NCBI GenBank assembly: GCA_026982705.1
Contig: JALSGP010000033.1
Coordinates: 124,001-188,000 of the forward strand
DNA: 64,000 nt
Source of the DNA: Alphaproteobacteria bacterium
GTDB lineage: Bacteria; Pseudomonadota; Alphaproteobacteria; Geminicoccales; Geminicoccaceae
Direction: 5' to 3'
The notes under the pieces are model-generated. The model saw only the letters and a list, made by a program, of their open reading frames with translations, had not been told where the DNA came from and did not search any database. Shown here in pieces: positions 6,346-16,796 of the stretch (its first letter is position 1; each line of letters opens with the position of its first letter). The translations under genes were made by a program, and so were the position numbers.

Positions 6346-7317
6346 TCACGCCCCGGCGTGCCGCGGTGCGCCGGGGCGTCCCCTTTCCAGCGCGAGGGTG
6401 GCGGCCACCAGATCCGCCACCGCCGTGCCCACCGACTTGAAGACGGTGATCTCGTCGGCGCGTCGCCGTCCCGGGACGCGGCCGGCGCAGAGGTCGGAGA
6501 GGTCGCCGGCGAGGGCTCCGGCCGTGAAGGCACCCTCCTTGATGGCACGGAGCAGATCGCCGGCCTCGGCGAGGGCGCCCTCGCGCGTGTCCACGAACAC
6601 CCGCGCCCGCGCCAGCAGGGCCGCGTCGCTCTCGCGCATGGCCGGCGTGAAGGCCCCCACCAGGTCCACGTGGGTACCGGGCCGCACCCGATCCCCCTCC
6701 ACCAGCGGTTCGGTGCTGCGGGTGGCGCAGGTGACGACGTCGGCCTCGGCGAGGGCGGTGTGGCGGTCCTCCACCACGCGCACCGAGGCGAAATCGGCGG
6801 CGAGCGCGCGGGCGAGACGTTCGGCCCGCGGCCGGCTGCGGTTCCAGACGAGGCAGTGCCGCAGGGGGCGCACGGCGGCGTGGGCGCGGGCGAGATGGGG
6901 CGCGAGGGCGCCGGCGCCGAAGACGGCGAGGGTGTGGCTGTCGGGTCGGGCCAGATGGCGGGCGGCGAGGGCCGAGATGGCGGCGGTACGACGCAGGGTG
7001 AGGGCGGTGCCGTCGAGGACCGCCCGCGGCGTGCCGGTGGGACCGTCGAAGAGGAGGTAGAGGCCCTGGACCACCGGCAGGCCGAGGGCCTCGTTGCCGG
7101 GGGCGACGTGGACCAGTTTGACGCCGGTCTCGTGACCCGGTCGCCAGGCGGGCATCAGCAGCAGCACCGCCGGCTCGCGGCCGGGCCGGGGGACCTCGTG
7201 GTGGTGGCGCGGCGGCGCCCGCAGACCTTCCGCGAAGGCATCGGCCAGGGCGTCGGCGAGACGGTCGTAGGGCAGGGCGGCATGGACGGCGGCGCCGTCG
7301 AGCCAGTGAAGCCTCAT
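6346..7317 (-). CDS. ornithine cyclodeaminase/mu-crystallin family protein
   Basis: 323 aa of the OCD/mu-crystallin family: NAD(P)-dependent enzymes such as ornithine cyclodeaminase, alanine dehydrogenase or ketimine reductase. It shows GVKLVHVAPGNEALGLPVVQG, the segment GTALTLRRTAAISALAARHLA and a Rossmann motif VFGAGALAPHLARA near residue 135, then VTCATRSTEPLVEG and VGAFTPAMRESD. The ATG at 7317 lies 5 nt after the lapA stop, so it is the third gene of an ihfB-lapA-OCD operon, an unusual partner for that pair. The substrate (ornithine, a cyclic imino acid or an alanine-type amino acid) is not determinable here. Confidence 0.85.
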   Translation of the reverse strand: MRLHWLDGAAVHAALPYDRLADALADAFAEGLRAPPRHHHEVPRPGREPAVLLLMPAWRPGHETGVKLVHVAPGNEALGLPVVQGLYLLFDGPTGTPRAVLDGTALTLRRTAAISALAARHLARPDSHTLAVFGAGALAPHLARAHAAVRPLRHCLVWNRSRPRAERLARALAADFASVRVVEDRHTALAEADVVTCATRSTEPLVEGDRVRPGTHVDLVGAFTPAMRESDAALLARARVFVDTREGALAEAGDLLRAIKEGAFTAGALAGDLSDLCAGRVPGRRRADEITVFKSVGTAVADLVAATLALERGRPGAPRHAGA

Positions 7318-7322
7318 GCCCC

Positions 7323-7709
7323 TCAGACGGAGGCGGGCAGGGCCGCCGGACCGCCGGCCGCCGGCGCGCTCCCGCCGCCTTCCCGGGCGGCCACGGCCGC
7401 CTGGAGGCGCCGCAGCCGGGCCTCCGCCGCCGCCTCCTCGCGGGCCCGGGCCTCCTGCTCGTAGCGCCGGAGACGCCGGCGCAGCTCGCGGTTCTCCCAC
7501 AGCAGCCACAGCAGACGGCCGCCCAGGACCGCCACCGCCAGCAGCGCGCCGAGGCCGAGACCCACCAGCAGCACCCCGTAGACCGGCAGATCCAGCACCA
7601 CCGGCGTCGGCCAGAAGGACACCGGCACCGGCGTGCGGTTGGCGACGGAGAAGGTCACCACCGCCACGAAGACGGCGAGGGCGAGGAGTGCGCGCAGGAC
7701 ACGCATCAT
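7323..7709 (-). CDS. lapA: LapA-domain (DUF1049) inner-membrane protein
   Basis: 128 aa with two membrane segments: one at residues 5-22 and one around VYGVLLVGLGLGALLAVAVLGG, joined by the family motif SVANRTPVPVSFWPTP. A cytoplasmic coiled coil follows (NRELRRRLRRYEQEARAREEAA), then an Ala/Gly-rich tail. LapA/YciS proteins work in the inner membrane with LapB in control of lipopolysaccharide synthesis in enterobacteria; in alphaproteobacteria the gene usually sits next to ihfB, as here. The start is 3 nt after the ihfB stop. Two adjacent Met codons (7709 and 7706) are equally possible starts. Confidence 0.85.
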   Translation of the reverse strand: MMRVLRALLALAVFVAVVTFSVANRTPVPVSFWPTPVVLDLPVYGVLLVGLGLGALLAVAVLGGRLLWLLWENRELRRRLRRYEQEARAREEAAAEARLRRLQAAVAAREGGGSAPAAGGPAALPASV

Positions 7710-7712
7710 GGG

Positions 7713-8009
7713 TCATTCCCCTCCGGCCGGCACGGCGTTGAGGCGCTCGCGGAGGTCCTTGCCCGGCTTGAAGCGGGGCACCCGCCGGGGCGGCACCTCC
7801 ACCACCCGGCCGGTGCGGGGATTGCGCCCGCGGCGGCCCCGGCGCAGGTGGACGGTGAAGGCGCCGAAACCGCGCAGCTCCACCCGCTGGCCGCGCTCGA
7901 GAGCGGCGGCGATGGTCTCGAACACCGTGTCGACCATCCGTTCGATGTCGCGCTTGTAGAGATGGGGATGGGCGGCCGCAAGCCGCCGCAGGAGCTCCGA
8001 GCGCGTCAT
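7713..8009 (-). CDS. ihfB: integration host factor beta subunit
   Basis: 98 aa of the HU/IHF family, distinguished from hupB by its IHF-beta-like N-terminus ([25 protein letters not shown]) and the core [26 protein letters not shown] followed by [15 protein letters not shown]. It bends DNA at specific sites as a heterodimer with IHF-alpha, which is not in this window. It is the first gene of the ihfB-lapA-OCD operon. A perfect-looking -35 TTGACC lies upstream (8074-8069), but its 17-nt-spaced -10 (CAGCCC) is poor, so I do not annotate it as a promoter. Confidence 0.93.
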   Translation of the reverse strand: MTRSELLRRLAAAHPHLYKRDIERMVDTVFETIAAALERGQRVELRGFGAFTVHLRRGRRGRNPRTGRVVEVPPRRVPRFKPGKDLRERLNAVPAGGE

Positions 8010-8089
8010 GGTGTCCCTCTCTCCGGGCCGCTCCCGCCCACGGCAGGGCTGGCAGAAAGGGGGCGGCCGGTCAAGCGGGCGCGGGGCGA

Positions 8090-8704
8090 TCAGACCGTCA
8101 CCGCCTCGCGTACGCCGTCGATCACGTACTGGGCGGCCAGGGCCCCCAGCAGCAGGCCGAGGATGCGGGAGAGGACGGCCACCGGCTCGCCCCCCACGAG
8201 TCCGTGGAGATGCTGGGCGAGGCGGAAGGCGAGCCAGGTGAGGGCGAGGACCAGGAGCAGCGCCGCCAGGACGGCGAGGCGGCCGCCGGTGACGGCGGCA
8301 TAGCGTTCGCCCACCAGGATGGCGCTGGTCATGGCGGCCGGACCCGCCACCAGCGGGATGGCGAGGGGGAACACCGCCACCTCCTCGGCCCGCCGGCGCC
8401 CGGCGGCACCCTCGCGGCGCTCGCGCCGGCGCTCGAAGACCATCTCCAAGGCCACCAGGAAGAGGAAGATGCCGCCGGCGATGCGGAAGGCGGGGATGGA
8501 GATGCCCAGCACCCTAAGCGTCGCCTCGCCGGCGAGGGCGAAGAGCAGCAGCACCACCGTCGCCACCAGCAGGGCCCGGTCGACGGTGCGACGGCGCTCC
8601 CCCGGGGGCATGGCGGCGGTGAGGGCCACGCAGAGGGGCACGAGGCCCAGGGGGTCGATGGTGACGAAGAAGGCCACCAGCGCCGTGGTGAAGGCGTCGA
8701 GCAT
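8090..8704 (-). CDS. MarC family integral membrane protein
   Basis: 204 aa with about six membrane segments and the MarC/UPF0056 signatures [17 protein letters not shown] near the N-terminus, [18 protein letters not shown] in the middle and [17 protein letters not shown] after the cytoplasmic Arg-rich loop. The family is widespread, once named for antibiotic resistance, and its transport role remains unproven. The ATG at 8704 gives the family N-terminus ([13 protein letters not shown]); upstream in-frame codons add an unlikely charged tail. Single gene between ihfB and clpX. Confidence 0.9.
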   Translation of the reverse strand: MLDAFTTALVAFFVTIDPLGLVPLCVALTAAMPPGERRRTVDRALLVATVVLLLFALAGEATLRVLGISIPAFRIAGGIFLFLVALEMVFERRRERREGAAGRRRAEEVAVFPLAIPLVAGPAAMTSAILVGERYAAVTGGRLAVLAALLLVLALTWLAFRLAQHLHGLVGGEPVAVLSRILGLLLGALAAQYVIDGVREAVTV

Positions 8705-8798
8705 AGAGACGGTCCCGCGGTCGTCACCGCCGGCCCGGGCGTTCCTCCGCCGGAAGCCCACCGGCGCCGGACGGGCCGGTGCGCCCCGGGCCCCGCCC

Positions 8799-10058
8799 TC
8801 AGCTGGCGGCGCTGTCGGCCTTGCGCTCGGCGTAGATGAGCAGCGGCTTGGCGCGCCCCTCCACCACCTCGCGGTTGACCACCACCTCCTCGACGCCCGT
8901 CATGGAGGGCAGCTCGAACATGGTCTCGAGGAGGATGTTCTCCATGATGGACCGCAGCCCGCGGGCACCGGTCTTGCGCTCGATGGCCTTGTCGGCGATG
9001 GCGTGGAGGGCGTCCTCGGTGAAGGTGAGCTTCACGCCCTCCATCTCGAACAGCTTCTGGTACTGCTTGACCAGGGCGTTCTTGGGTTCCTTGAGGATGC
9101 GGACCAGGGCCGTGTGGTCCAGATCCTCGAGGGTGGCGATCACCGGCAGGCGTCCCACGAATTCGGGGATGAGGCCGTAGCGCAGGAGGTCCTCGGGCTC
9201 CACCTCCTTGAGGAGCTCGCCGGTCCGCCGGTCGTCCGGACTCTCCACCTCCGCGCCGAAGCCCATGGAACGCCTGCGGGTGCGCTGGGCGATGATCTTC
9301 TCGAGGCCGGCGAAGGCGCCGCCGCAGATGAAGAGGATGTTGGTGGTGTCCACCTGCAGGAATTCCTGCTGGGGGTGCTTGCGTCCGCCCTGGGGCGGCA
9401 CCGAGGCCACCGTGCCCTCGACGATCTTGAGCAGCGCCTGCTGGACTCCTTCGCCGGAGACGTCGCGGGTGATGGAGGGATTCTCGGACTTGCGGCTGAT
9501 CTTGTCGATCTCGTCGATGTAGACGATGCCGCGCTGGGCGCGCTCGACGTTGTAGTCGGCCGCCTGCAGCAGTCGGAGGATGATGTTCTCCACGTCCTCG
9601 CCCACATAGCCGGCCTCGGTGAGGGTGGTGGCGTCGGCCATGGTGAAGGGCACGTCGAGGATGCGGGCGAGGGTCTGGGCCAGCAGCGTCTTGCCCGAGC
9701 CGGTGGGGCCGATGAGGAGGATGTTGGACTTGGCCAGCTCCACGTCACCGGTCCGGCCGCCGTGGGCGAGGCGCTTGTAGTGATTGTGGACCGCCACCGA
9801 GAGCACGCGCTTGGCGTGCTCCTGGCCGATCACATAGTCGTCGAGGACGGCCTTGATCTCCGCCGGGGTGGGGACGCCGGACTTGCTCTTCGCGACGGAC
9901 GCCTTGCTGTTCTCCTCGTGGATGATGTCCATGCACAGCTCGACGCACTCGTCGCAGATGAACACGGTGGGCCCGGCGATGAGTTTCCGCACCTCGTGCT
10001 GGCTCTTGCCGCAGAAGGAGCAGTAGAGGGTGCCCTTGTTCTCGGTGATCTTGCTCAT
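8799..10058 (-). CDS. clpX: ATP-dependent Clp protease ATP-binding subunit ClpX
   Basis: 419-aa AAA+ unfoldase that feeds substrates to ClpP. It carries the N-terminal zinc-binding domain ([11 protein letters not shown] and ICDECVELC), Walker A GPTGSGKT, the pore-loop region [12 protein letters not shown], Walker [11 protein letters not shown], the family stretch [21 protein letters not shown] and sensor-2 [13 protein letters not shown]. Length and start are typical. It lies downstream of clpP with a 168-nt gap holding its own promoter candidate, so clpP and clpX can be expressed separately. The usual lon gene does not follow. Confidence 0.97.
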   Translation of the reverse strand: MSKITENKGTLYCSFCGKSQHEVRKLIAGPTVFICDECVELCMDIIHEENSKASVAKSKSGVPTPAEIKAVLDDYVIGQEHAKRVLSVAVHNHYKRLAHGGRTGDVELAKSNILLIGPTGSGKTLLAQTLARILDVPFTMADATTLTEAGYVGEDVENIILRLLQAADYNVERAQRGIVYIDEIDKISRKSENPSITRDVSGEGVQQALLKIVEGTVASVPPQGGRKHPQQEFLQVDTTNILFICGGAFAGLEKIIAQRTRRRSMGFGAEVESPDDRRTGELLKEVEPEDLLRYGLIPEFVGRLPVIATLEDLDHTALVRILKEPKNALVKQYQKLFEMEGVKLTFTEDALHAIADKAIERKTGARGLRSIMENILLETMFELPSMTGVEEVVVNREVVEGRAKPLLIYAERKADSAAS

Positions 10059-10087
10059 CGCCGCGTCCGATCCCGTTCACCTCGGCA

Positions 10088-10116
10088 AGCCTATCCGGCT
10101 TCGGGCGGCCGGGCAA
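10088..10116 (-). promoter_or_regulatory. clpX promoter
   Basis: TTGCCC (10116-10111), 17 nt, TAGGCT (10093-10088), about 30 nt upstream of the ATG. An identical -10 occurs before the NDUFA9-like gene at 19271. Confidence 0.5.
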
Positions 10117-10226
10117 GCGCCGCGTGGACGCCGAAGCCCGCCGCCGCTCCCATACCTAGGGCGGGGCGGGAGAGGTGCAAGCGGTGGAGGGCGCGGCGGG
10201 CGGATCGCGCGTCGGTGGAAACGGGG

Positions 10227-10874
10227 TCAGCCCTCCTGCGGCTTGCCCGGCCGCTTCTCGATCACGTGGTCGACGATGCCGAACTCGCGCGCTTCCTCGG
10301 CGCTCATGAAGGTGTCCCGCTCCATCTTGGCCTCCACCTCCTCGAGCGGGCGGCCGGTGTGCTTCACGTAGATCTGATTGAGGCGACGCTTGAGGTTGAG
10401 GATCTCGCGGGCGTGGATCTCGATGTCGGTGGCCTGTCCCTGGAAGCCGCCCGAGGGCTGGTGGGTCATGATGCGGGCATGGGGCAGCGCGTAGCGCTTG
10501 CCGGGGGCGCCCGCGGCCAGCAGCAGCGAGCCCATGCTGGCCGCCTGGCCGATGCAGATGGTCACCACGTCCGGGCGGATGTACTGCATGGTATCGTAGA
10601 TGGCGAGCCCGGAGGTGACGATGCCGCCCGGGGAATTGATGTAGAGACTGATGTCCTTGTCCGGGTTCTCCGCCTCCAGGAACAGGAGCTGGGCGGTGAC
10701 GAGACTGGCCATGTGGTCGTCGATGGGTCCCGTCAGGAAGATGATCCGCTCCTTGAGCATGCGCGAATAGATGTCGTACGCACGCTCACCCCGCGGAGTC
10801 TGTTCGACGACGATGGGAACCAGTTGGGCATGGGGGCGCATGGTCACGCGGTCGTGCTCCTCGCTCGCGTTCAT
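10227..10874 (-). CDS. clpP: ATP-dependent Clp protease proteolytic subunit
   Basis: 215-aa serine protease subunit that forms the tetradecameric chamber partnered with ClpX. The catalytic triad is visible: Ser in [14 protein letters not shown], His in [11 protein letters not shown] and Asp in [35 protein letters not shown] is the standard N-terminal processing region. I chose the ATG at 10874 because it overlaps the tig stop (ATGA) and has AAGGCGG just upstream; the ATG at 10841, 11 codons later, is also possible and closer to some relatives. Third element of tig-clpP-clpX. Confidence 0.96.
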   Translation of the reverse strand: MNASEEHDRVTMRPHAQLVPIVVEQTPRGERAYDIYSRMLKERIIFLTGPIDDHMASLVTAQLLFLEAENPDKDISLYINSPGGIVTSGLAIYDTMQYIRPDVVTICIGQAASMGSLLLAAGAPGKRYALPHARIMTHQPSGGFQGQATDIEIHAREILNLKRRLNQIYVKHTGRPLEEVEAKMERDTFMSAEEAREFGIVDHVIEKRPGKPQEG

Positions 10875-12316
10875 CCGCCTTCGCCGGTGCGGCCGGGCGC
10901 GGCGGCCCCGCCCTCGCCCTCCCGACGGGCCTCCGCCTCGGCGCCCGCACCGGTGGCAGCCGCGGTCTCCTCCGCCACCGCCGCCGCGCCGCCGGGCTCC
11001 TCCTCGTCCTCCTCGCGGAAGAGCTCCTCGGGCGTGACCGTCTCCTCGCGCACCCGGGCCAGTTCGAAGATCAGGTCCACCACCTTGTCCTCGAAGATGG
11101 GGGCGCGGAGCTGCTCGAGGGCGGGCGGGTTGCGGCGGAAGAACTCCAGCACCTCGCGCTCGCGGCCGGGATAGCGCTGGGCCTCGCGCATCATGGCCTG
11201 CTGCAGCTCCTGGCCCGTCACCTCGACGCCGTGCCGGCGGCCGATCTCGGCCAGGATCAGGCCGAGACGCACCCGCCGTTCGGCGATGGCCCGGTATTCC
11301 GCCTCCATCTCCTCGCGGCTGCGGCCGAGCTTCTCGAAATCGGTGCCGCTCTGCTGCATCTCGCGTTCGAGCTGTTCCCAGATGGTGCGGAACTCCAGGT
11401 CCACCATCCCCTGCGGCACCTCGAAGCGCACGTGTTCCGCGAGCCAGTCGAGGAGCTGGCGCTTCATCCGCTCCCGTGCCCGCCGGCGGAACTCCTCCCG
11501 GAGGCGCTCGCGCACCGCCTTCTCCAGCTCCACGAGATTCTCGTATCCGTAGGTCTTCGCCAGCTGGTCGTCGATGGCCGGCTCCCGCGGCGCGGCCACC
11601 TCCTCGACGGTGCCCTCGAACACCACGGTGCGACCGCGCAGTTCCTCGCGGGGATGGTCCTCCGGCACCACCACCTCGGCGCGGAAGGCCTCGCCGGCGC
11701 GCCGGCCCACCAGCGCCTCCTCGAAGCCGGGCAAGAGCCGCCCCTCGCCCAGCACCACCTGGACCTTCTCGCCGGAGCCGCCCTCGAAGGGCTCGCCGCC
11801 CACGGTCCCGGTGAAGGTGATGGTGACCCGATCCCCCGTCTCGGCCGGCCGGTCCACCGGCTCGAAGGTGCGGCGGGCGGCCGCCAGATTGCGGAGGCTT
11901 CCCTGGACGCGTTCCTCGTCGGGTTCGGCCACGTGGCGCACCAGCTCGATCTCGCCGAGCGCCACCTCGGGCACCTCGGGCAGCACCTCCAGATCGACGC
12001 GGAGTTCGAGGTCCCGTCCCTCCTCGAAGGCGGTGATCTCCACCCTGGGTCGCAGCGCCGGGCGCAGTTCGTGTTCCTCCACCACCCGCCGGGCGCTTTC
12101 CTCCACGGCCTTCTGGACCACCTCGCCGAGGACGGCCTGGCCGTAACGGGCGCGCAGCAGCCTGAGGGGCACCCGGCCGGGGCGGAAGCCGGGGATGCGG
12201 GCGGTGCGGCGGATCTCCTCGAGGCGGCGGGTGATCTCCGCCTCGATCTCGTCGGCCCCGTACGTCACCCGGAACTCCCGCCGGAGGCCCTCGGCGGCGA
12301 CCTGTGTGATGTCCAT
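10871..12316 (-). CDS. tig: trigger factor
   Basis: 481-aa ribosome-associated chaperone and peptidyl-prolyl isomerase. The ribosome-docking loop is visible as [19 protein letters not shown] near residue 40, the FKBP-type domain around [20 protein letters not shown] with [16 protein letters not shown], and the helical C-terminal arms ([20 protein letters not shown]). The extreme C-terminus is an acidic then Ala/Gly-rich tail ([10 protein letters not shown]), longer than in E. coli. The start is the ATG at 12316, where the conserved opening begins. It overlaps clpP by 4 nt, implying coupled translation of chaperone and protease. Confidence 0.95.
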   Translation of the reverse strand: MDITQVAAEGLRREFRVTYGADEIEAEITRRLEEIRRTARIPGFRPGRVPLRLLRARYGQAVLGEVVQKAVEESARRVVEEHELRPALRPRVEITAFEEGRDLELRVDLEVLPEVPEVALGEIELVRHVAEPDEERVQGSLRNLAAARRTFEPVDRPAETGDRVTITFTGTVGGEPFEGGSGEKVQVVLGEGRLLPGFEEALVGRRAGEAFRAEVVVPEDHPREELRGRTVVFEGTVEEVAAPREPAIDDQLAKTYGYENLVELEKAVRERLREEFRRRARERMKRQLLDWLAEHVRFEVPQGMVDLEFRTIWEQLEREMQQSGTDFEKLGRSREEMEAEYRAIAERRVRLGLILAEIGRRHGVEVTGQELQQAMMREAQRYPGREREVLEFFRRNPPALEQLRAPIFEDKVVDLIFELARVREETVTPEELFREEDEEEPGGAAAVAEETAAATGAGAEAEARREGEGGAAAPGRTGEGG

Positions 12317-12351
12317 CGTCGTCTCGCTCTCGTGTTCCGCGGCTCCGATGC

Positions 12352-12436
12352 TGGTGCGGGCGGCGAGACTCGAACTCGCACGGCTTGCGCCACGGGAACC
12401 TAAATCCCGCGTGTCTACCGGTTCCACCACGCCCGC
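12352..12436 (-). tRNA. tRNA-Leu (anticodon UAG)
   Basis: 85 nt including an encoded CCA. The acceptor GCGGGCG pairs with CGCCCGC; the anticodon stem CGGGA/TCCCG encloses TTTAGGT, anticodon TAG. The long variable arm (TGGCGCAAGCCGT) is the class II shape of tRNA-Leu, and the T arm is GCGAG-TTCGAGT-CTCGC. It sits between folC and tig. Confidence 0.95.
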
Positions 12437-12447
12437 CCGCGGCCGAC

Positions 12448-12477
12448 GCTATAGCGCGACAGCGAAGTCCGCGCCAA
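12448..12477 (-). promoter_or_regulatory. tRNA-Leu promoter
   Basis: TTGGCG (12477-12472), 18 nt, TATAGC (12453-12448), or CTATAG with 17 nt. Predicted initiation is only a few nt before the mature 5' end at 12436. Confidence 0.5.
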
Positions 12478-12495
12478 GCGGTCCGCCCGCGCGAA

Positions 12496-13800
12496 TCATG
12501 GAACGCGGCGGTTCTCCCGCAAGACCGCGCCGGCGAGATAGAGCGACCCGCACACGAGGACCAGCCCCGGCCCCGCGGGCGGAAGTGCCGCCAGGGCCGC
12601 GGCCACGTCGGGAAAGGCGCGCGCCGGTGTCCCCCGCGCCCGCCAGCGGGCCGCCGCGGCATGGGGATCGTGGCCGCGGTGGTCGTCCGGCACCGGCACG
12701 AAGGCGAGGCCGCGCACACGGGTGGCCAGCGGCGCGAGGAAGCCGTCCAGGTCCTTGGCGGCGAGCATGCCCACCACGAGATGGACCGGCCGGCCGGCGG
12801 CGATGCCGTCCAGCGAGCGGGCGAGTGCCTCCCCCGCATCGGGATTGTGGCCGCCGTCCAGCCACAGCTCGAAGCCCCGGGGCAGGCGGGCGACCAGGGG
12901 GCCCTCCGTGAGCCGCTGCAGCCGCGCCGGCCAGTGCACCCGCCGGAGACCGGCGGCGAGGGCGGCGGTGTCGATGCCGGGGAAGTCGCGGGCGAGGCGG
13001 CGGGCCGCCGCCACCGCGAGGCCGGCGTTGTCGATCTGGTGGACGCCGGCCAGCGCCGGCCGCGGCAGCAGCAGCGCGCCGTCCCCGTCGCGGAAGCGGA
13101 GGCCGTCCGCCGTCTCCGTCACCTCGAAGTCGCGGCCCATGAGGGAGAGGGGCGCCCCGAGGAGAGAGGCCCGGTGTTCCAGCACCTCCACCGCCTCGGC
13201 GAAGCGTTGGCGCCCCACCAGCACCGGCACGTCCGGCCGCAGGATCCCCGCCTTCTCGAAGGCGATCTCGCGCACGGTGCGGCCCAGGTGCCGTTCGTGG
13301 TCGCGGCCGATGGGCGCGATCAGCACGAGGCGCGGCCGCGGCACCACGTTGGTGGCGTCCAGCCGGCCGCCCAGTCCCGTCTCCAGCAGCACCACGTCCG
13401 CCGGGGTCTCGGCGAAGGCGAGGAGGGCGGCGGCGGTGGTGATCTCGAAGAAGGTGACGGGCCGTCCCGCATTGGCCCGTTCGCAGCGCGCGAGGAGATC
13501 GGCGAGGCGGGCGGGTGCGATCGGTCGGCCGGCCAGCAGGATGCGTTCGCGGAATTCCACGAGGTGGGGCGAGACGTAGCGGTGGACCACCAGTCCCGCC
13601 GCCTCGAGGACGGCGTGGAGGATGGCGAGGGTGCTGCCCTTGCCGTTGGTGCCGGCGATGTGGACCACCGGTGGCAGCCGGCGCTCGGGATGGCCGAGGG
13701 CGGCGAGGAGCCGCCACATGCGATCCAGCGAGAGATCGATGGTGCGGGGATGGAGCGCCTGCAGCCGCGCCAGCAGCAGCGCGCAGCCGGCGTCAGTCAT
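12496..13800 (-). CDS. folC: dihydrofolate synthase/folylpolyglutamate synthase
   Basis: 434 aa. Adds glutamate to dihydropteroate and then to tetrahydrofolates. The Mur-ligase-type P-loop is [21 protein letters not shown] near residue 50; [37 protein letters not shown], the glutamate-ligase domain WPARLQRL and [10 protein letters not shown] follow. The ATG at 13800 overlaps the accD stop by 8 nt, so the gene is coupled to accD as the last gene of the trp-accD-folC chain, the standard alphaproteobacterial order. Confidence 0.95.
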   Translation of the reverse strand: MTDAGCALLLARLQALHPRTIDLSLDRMWRLLAALGHPERRLPPVVHIAGTNGKGSTLAILHAVLEAAGLVVHRYVSPHLVEFRERILLAGRPIAPARLADLLARCERANAGRPVTFFEITTAAALLAFAETPADVVLLETGLGGRLDATNVVPRPRLVLIAPIGRDHERHLGRTVREIAFEKAGILRPDVPVLVGRQRFAEAVEVLEHRASLLGAPLSLMGRDFEVTETADGLRFRDGDGALLLPRPALAGVHQIDNAGLAVAAARRLARDFPGIDTAALAAGLRRVHWPARLQRLTEGPLVARLPRGFELWLDGGHNPDAGEALARSLDGIAAGRPVHLVVGMLAAKDLDGFLAPLATRVRGLAFVPVPDDHRGHDPHAAAARWRARGTPARAFPDVAAALAALPPAGPGLVLVCGSLYLAGAVLRENRRVP

Positions 13801-14752
13801 CGGCGGCCTCGTCCAGGGCCTCGAGGTCCTGTTCCGGTGCCGGCGGCGGCAGCGCCGCCGGACCCTCGTCCCCCGCCGTCGGCTCCGCCGCTGCGGCGGC
13901 GCGCGGGCGCATCAGCAGGTCCAGCACCCGCGCCAGGGTGGCGGGCAGTTCGAAGCGATGCACCACCATGTCCACCATGCCGTGCTCGCGCAGATATTCG
14001 GCGGTCTGGAAGCCGTCGGGCAGGCGCTCGCGGATGGTCTGCTCGATCACCCGCCGGCCGGCGAAACCGATGAGCGCCCCCGGCTCGGCGATGTGGACGT
14101 CGCCCAGCATGGCGAAGGAGGCGGTGACGCCGCCGGTGGTGGGATCGGTGAGGACCACCACGTAGGGAAGCCCCGCCTCCTTCACCTCCTGCACGGCGGC
14201 GGTGGTGCGGGCCATCTGCACCAGCGAGAACATGCCCTCCTGCATGCGGGCGCCGCCGGAGGCGGTGAACACCACGAAGGCGGCACGGCGACGGACCGCC
14301 TCACGGGCGGCGGTGACGATGGCCTCGCCCACCGCCCGGCCCATGGAACCGCCCATGAAGGCGAAGTCCATCACCGCCACCACCACCGGCAGACCGGCCA
14401 GCTCCCCCGCCGCCGCCGCGACGGCGTCGTGGGTCCCGCAGCGGCTCTGGGCGTCCCTCAGGCGGTCGGTGTAGCGCTTGAGGTCACGGAAGCGCAGTGG
14501 ATCCACCGCCACCCGCGGCAGCTCCAGCACTTCCCACGTCTCGCCGAACAGCTCGCGGAAGCGGAAGTCGGCGCCCACGCGGAAGTGGTGGTCGCAGTGG
14601 GGGCACACCCGCCGATTGGCGTCGAGGTCGCGGTGGAAGATCATACGCTCGCAGGCCGGGCACGGGTGCCAGAGATTCTCCGGCACCTCCACGCGGCGCC
14701 GCTCCACCAGCGCCCTGAGACGCGGGCGGACGTAGTTGGTGAGCCAGTTCAT
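13793..14752 (-). CDS. accD: acetyl-CoA carboxylase carboxyltransferase subunit beta
   Basis: 319 aa. With AccA it transfers carboxyl from biotin to acetyl-CoA to make malonyl-CoA for fatty acid synthesis. The N-terminal four-cysteine zinc ribbon is CPAC...CPHC around residues 30-55; the crotonase-fold core shows [61 protein letters not shown] and [14 protein letters not shown]. An acidic, Ala/Pro-rich tail of about 35 residues ends the protein. The ATG at 14752 overlaps the trpA stop by 4 nt. Confidence 0.96.
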   Translation of the reverse strand: MNWLTNYVRPRLRALVERRRVEVPENLWHPCPACERMIFHRDLDANRRVCPHCDHHFRVGADFRFRELFGETWEVLELPRVAVDPLRFRDLKRYTDRLRDAQSRCGTHDAVAAAAGELAGLPVVVAVMDFAFMGGSMGRAVGEAIVTAAREAVRRRAAFVVFTASGGARMQEGMFSLVQMARTTAAVQEVKEAGLPYVVVLTDPTTGGVTASFAMLGDVHIAEPGALIGFAGRRVIEQTIRERLPDGFQTAEYLREHGMVDMVVHRFELPATLARVLDLLMRPRAAAAAEPTAGDEGPAALPPPAPEQDLEALDEAADD

Positions 14753-15579
14753 CCCCTGCGTACCTCCCGGATCGCGGCGGCCAGTGCCCGCACCCGGCCG
14801 AGGACCGCCGCCTCCAGACCGGCGCGCGGGCGTCCCCGTCCGTCGAGATGTTCCGCCACCGTCCGCACCAGTGCCGAACCCACCACCACCCCGTCGGCGA
14901 TGCGGGCGAGGGCCGCCGCCTGCGCCGGCTCGCGGATGCCGAAGCCGACGGCGAGGGGCAGGTCGGTGTGGCGGCGGATCTCCGCCAGCGCCGTCTCCAC
15001 CTCGCCGAGATCGGGCGCGCGCGAGCCGGTGATGCCGGTGATGGAGACATAGTAGAGGAAGCCCGAGGCCCCCTCCAGCACCCGCGCGAGCCGCCCGCCG
15101 CGGGTGGTGGGGGTGAGCAGGCGCACGAGGTGCAGCCCTGCCGCCTCGGCCGGCACCCGGAGCTCGGCGTCCTCCTCCGGCGGCAGGTCCACCACGATGA
15201 GCCCGTCCACGCCGGCGACCCGGGCGTCGGCGGCGAAGCGCTCCGGACCGTAGCGGTGAATGGGGTTGTAGTAGCCCATGAGCACCAGCGGGGTGGACGT
15301 GTCGCGACGACGGAAGTCGGCCACCGCCGCCAGCACGTCGGCGAGGCGGGTGCCGGCGGCGAGGGCCCGGCCGTAGCCCTCCTCGATGGTGGGCCCGTCG
15401 GCCATGGGATCGGAGAAGGGCATGCCCACCTCGAGGAGATCGGCCCCCGCTTCGGGCAGTCCCGCCAGCAGGCGCCCGAAGGTGGCCATGTCGGGATCGC
15501 CCGCCACCAGGAAGGTGACGAGACCGGCCCGGCCCTCCGCGCGCAGGGCGGCGAAACGCCGTCGGATGCGGTCGCTCAA
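14749..15579 (-). CDS. trpA: tryptophan synthase alpha chain
   Basis: 276 aa. Cleaves indole-3-glycerol phosphate to indole and glyceraldehyde-3-phosphate. Catalytic Glu lies in [19 protein letters not shown] and catalytic Asp in [12 protein letters not shown]; the phosphate site is [12 protein letters not shown] and [11 protein letters not shown] place the start at TTG 15579, whose last two bases form the trpB stop (TTGA overlap) with GGAG just upstream; no ATG or GTG in frame gives the family N-terminus ([22 protein letters not shown]). Coupled to trpB upstream and accD downstream. Confidence 0.94.
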   Translation of the reverse strand: MSDRIRRRFAALRAEGRAGLVTFLVAGDPDMATFGRLLAGLPEAGADLLEVGMPFSDPMADGPTIEEGYGRALAAGTRLADVLAAVADFRRRDTSTPLVLMGYYNPIHRYGPERFAADARVAGVDGLIVVDLPPEEDAELRVPAEAAGLHLVRLLTPTTRGGRLARVLEGASGFLYYVSITGITGSRAPDLGEVETALAEIRRHTDLPLAVGFGIREPAQAAALARIADGVVVGSALVRTVAEHLDGRGRPRAGLEAAVLGRVRALAAAIREVRRG

Positions 15580-16796
15580 GGCTCCACTCCCGTGACCCGG
15601 GCGACGGTGTCGAGGTCCTTGTCGCCGCGGCCGGAGAGATTGACCACCACGAGGGCCTCGCGCGGCAGGCGCGGGGCCAGGTCCAGCACGTGGGCGAGGG
15701 CGTGGGCGCTCTCGAGGGCGGGGAGGATGCCCTCCGTGCGACCCAGCACCTCGAAGGCGCGCAGGGCCTCCCGGTCGGTGGCGGTGACCACCTGGATGCG
15801 GCCCAGATCCCTGAGCCAGGCGTGCTCCGGGCCGATGCCGGGATAGTCGAGGCCGGCGGAGATGGAATGGGGTTCGCGCACCTGGCCGTCCTCGTCCTGG
15901 AGGAGATAGGAGCGGGAGCCGTGGAGGACGCCGGGCGCACCGCCGGTGAGGGCGGCGGCGTGGCGGCCGGTCTCCAGCCCCTCGCCGGCGGCCTCCACCG
16001 CCACCAGCCGCACCTCCGGTTCGTCCAGGAAGGGGTGGAAGAGGCCCATGGCGTTGGAGCCGCCGCCGACACAGGCCACCAGCACGTCCGGCAGCCGTCC
16101 CTCGCGCGCCAGGATCTGCTCGCGGGTCTCCTCGCCGATGACGCACTGGAGATCGCGCACCATGGCGGGATAGGGGTGGGGGCCGGCCACCGAACCGATG
16201 AGGTAGAAGGTGTCGCGGACGTTGGTGACCCAGTCCCGGAGCGCCTCGTTCATGGCATCCTTGAGGGTGCGCGCGCCGGTCCGCACCGGCCGCACCTGGG
16301 CGCCCAGGAGCCTCATGCGGAACACGTTGGGCCGCTGGCGTGCCATGTCGCGCTCGCCCATGTAGATGACGCATTCCATGCCGAAGCGGGCGGCGACGGT
16401 GGCGGTGGCCACGCCGTGCTGGCCCGCCCCGGTCTCGGCGATGACGCGGCGCTTGCCCATGCGCCGGGCCAGCAGGATCTGGCCGAGGCAGTTGTTGATC
16501 TTGTGGGAACCGGTGTGGTTGAGGTCCTCGCGCTTGAGGTAGATGCGGGCGCCCCCGAGCTCGGCCGTGAGGCGCTCGGCGGGATAGAGGGGCGAGGGGC
16601 GGCCGGCGTAGTCGGCGAGCAGGGCCCGGTACTCGGCCCAGAAGGCGGGATCGGCGCGCGCCTCCCGCCACGCCCGTTCCAGGTCCAGCACCAGCGGCAT
16701 CAGCGTCTCGGCCACGTAGCGGCCGCCGTAGATGCCGAAGTGGCCGCGCTCGTCCGGCCCGGTGCGGTAGGAGTTGGGGCGTGGCGTCGCGGTCAT
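15576..16796 (-). CDS. trpB: tryptophan synthase beta chain
   Basis: 406 aa, PLP-dependent; joins indole and serine to tryptophan in the alpha2-beta2 complex. The PLP lysine is in [22 protein letters not shown], the catalytic Glu in [16 protein letters not shown], the phosphate clamp in [17 protein letters not shown], and [16 protein letters not shown] is present. The ATG at 16796 overlaps the trpF stop (ATGA). Standard length and N-terminus. Confidence 0.97.
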   Translation of the reverse strand: MTATPRPNSYRTGPDERGHFGIYGGRYVAETLMPLVLDLERAWREARADPAFWAEYRALLADYAGRPSPLYPAERLTAELGGARIYLKREDLNHTGSHKINNCLGQILLARRMGKRRVIAETGAGQHGVATATVAARFGMECVIYMGERDMARQRPNVFRMRLLGAQVRPVRTGARTLKDAMNEALRDWVTNVRDTFYLIGSVAGPHPYPAMVRDLQCVIGEETREQILAREGRLPDVLVACVGGGSNAMGLFHPFLDEPEVRLVAVEAAGEGLETGRHAAALTGGAPGVLHGSRSYLLQDEDGQVREPHSISAGLDYPGIGPEHAWLRDLGRIQVVTATDREALRAFEVLGRTEGILPALESAHALAHVLDLAPRLPREALVVVNLSGRGDKDLDTVARVTGVEP

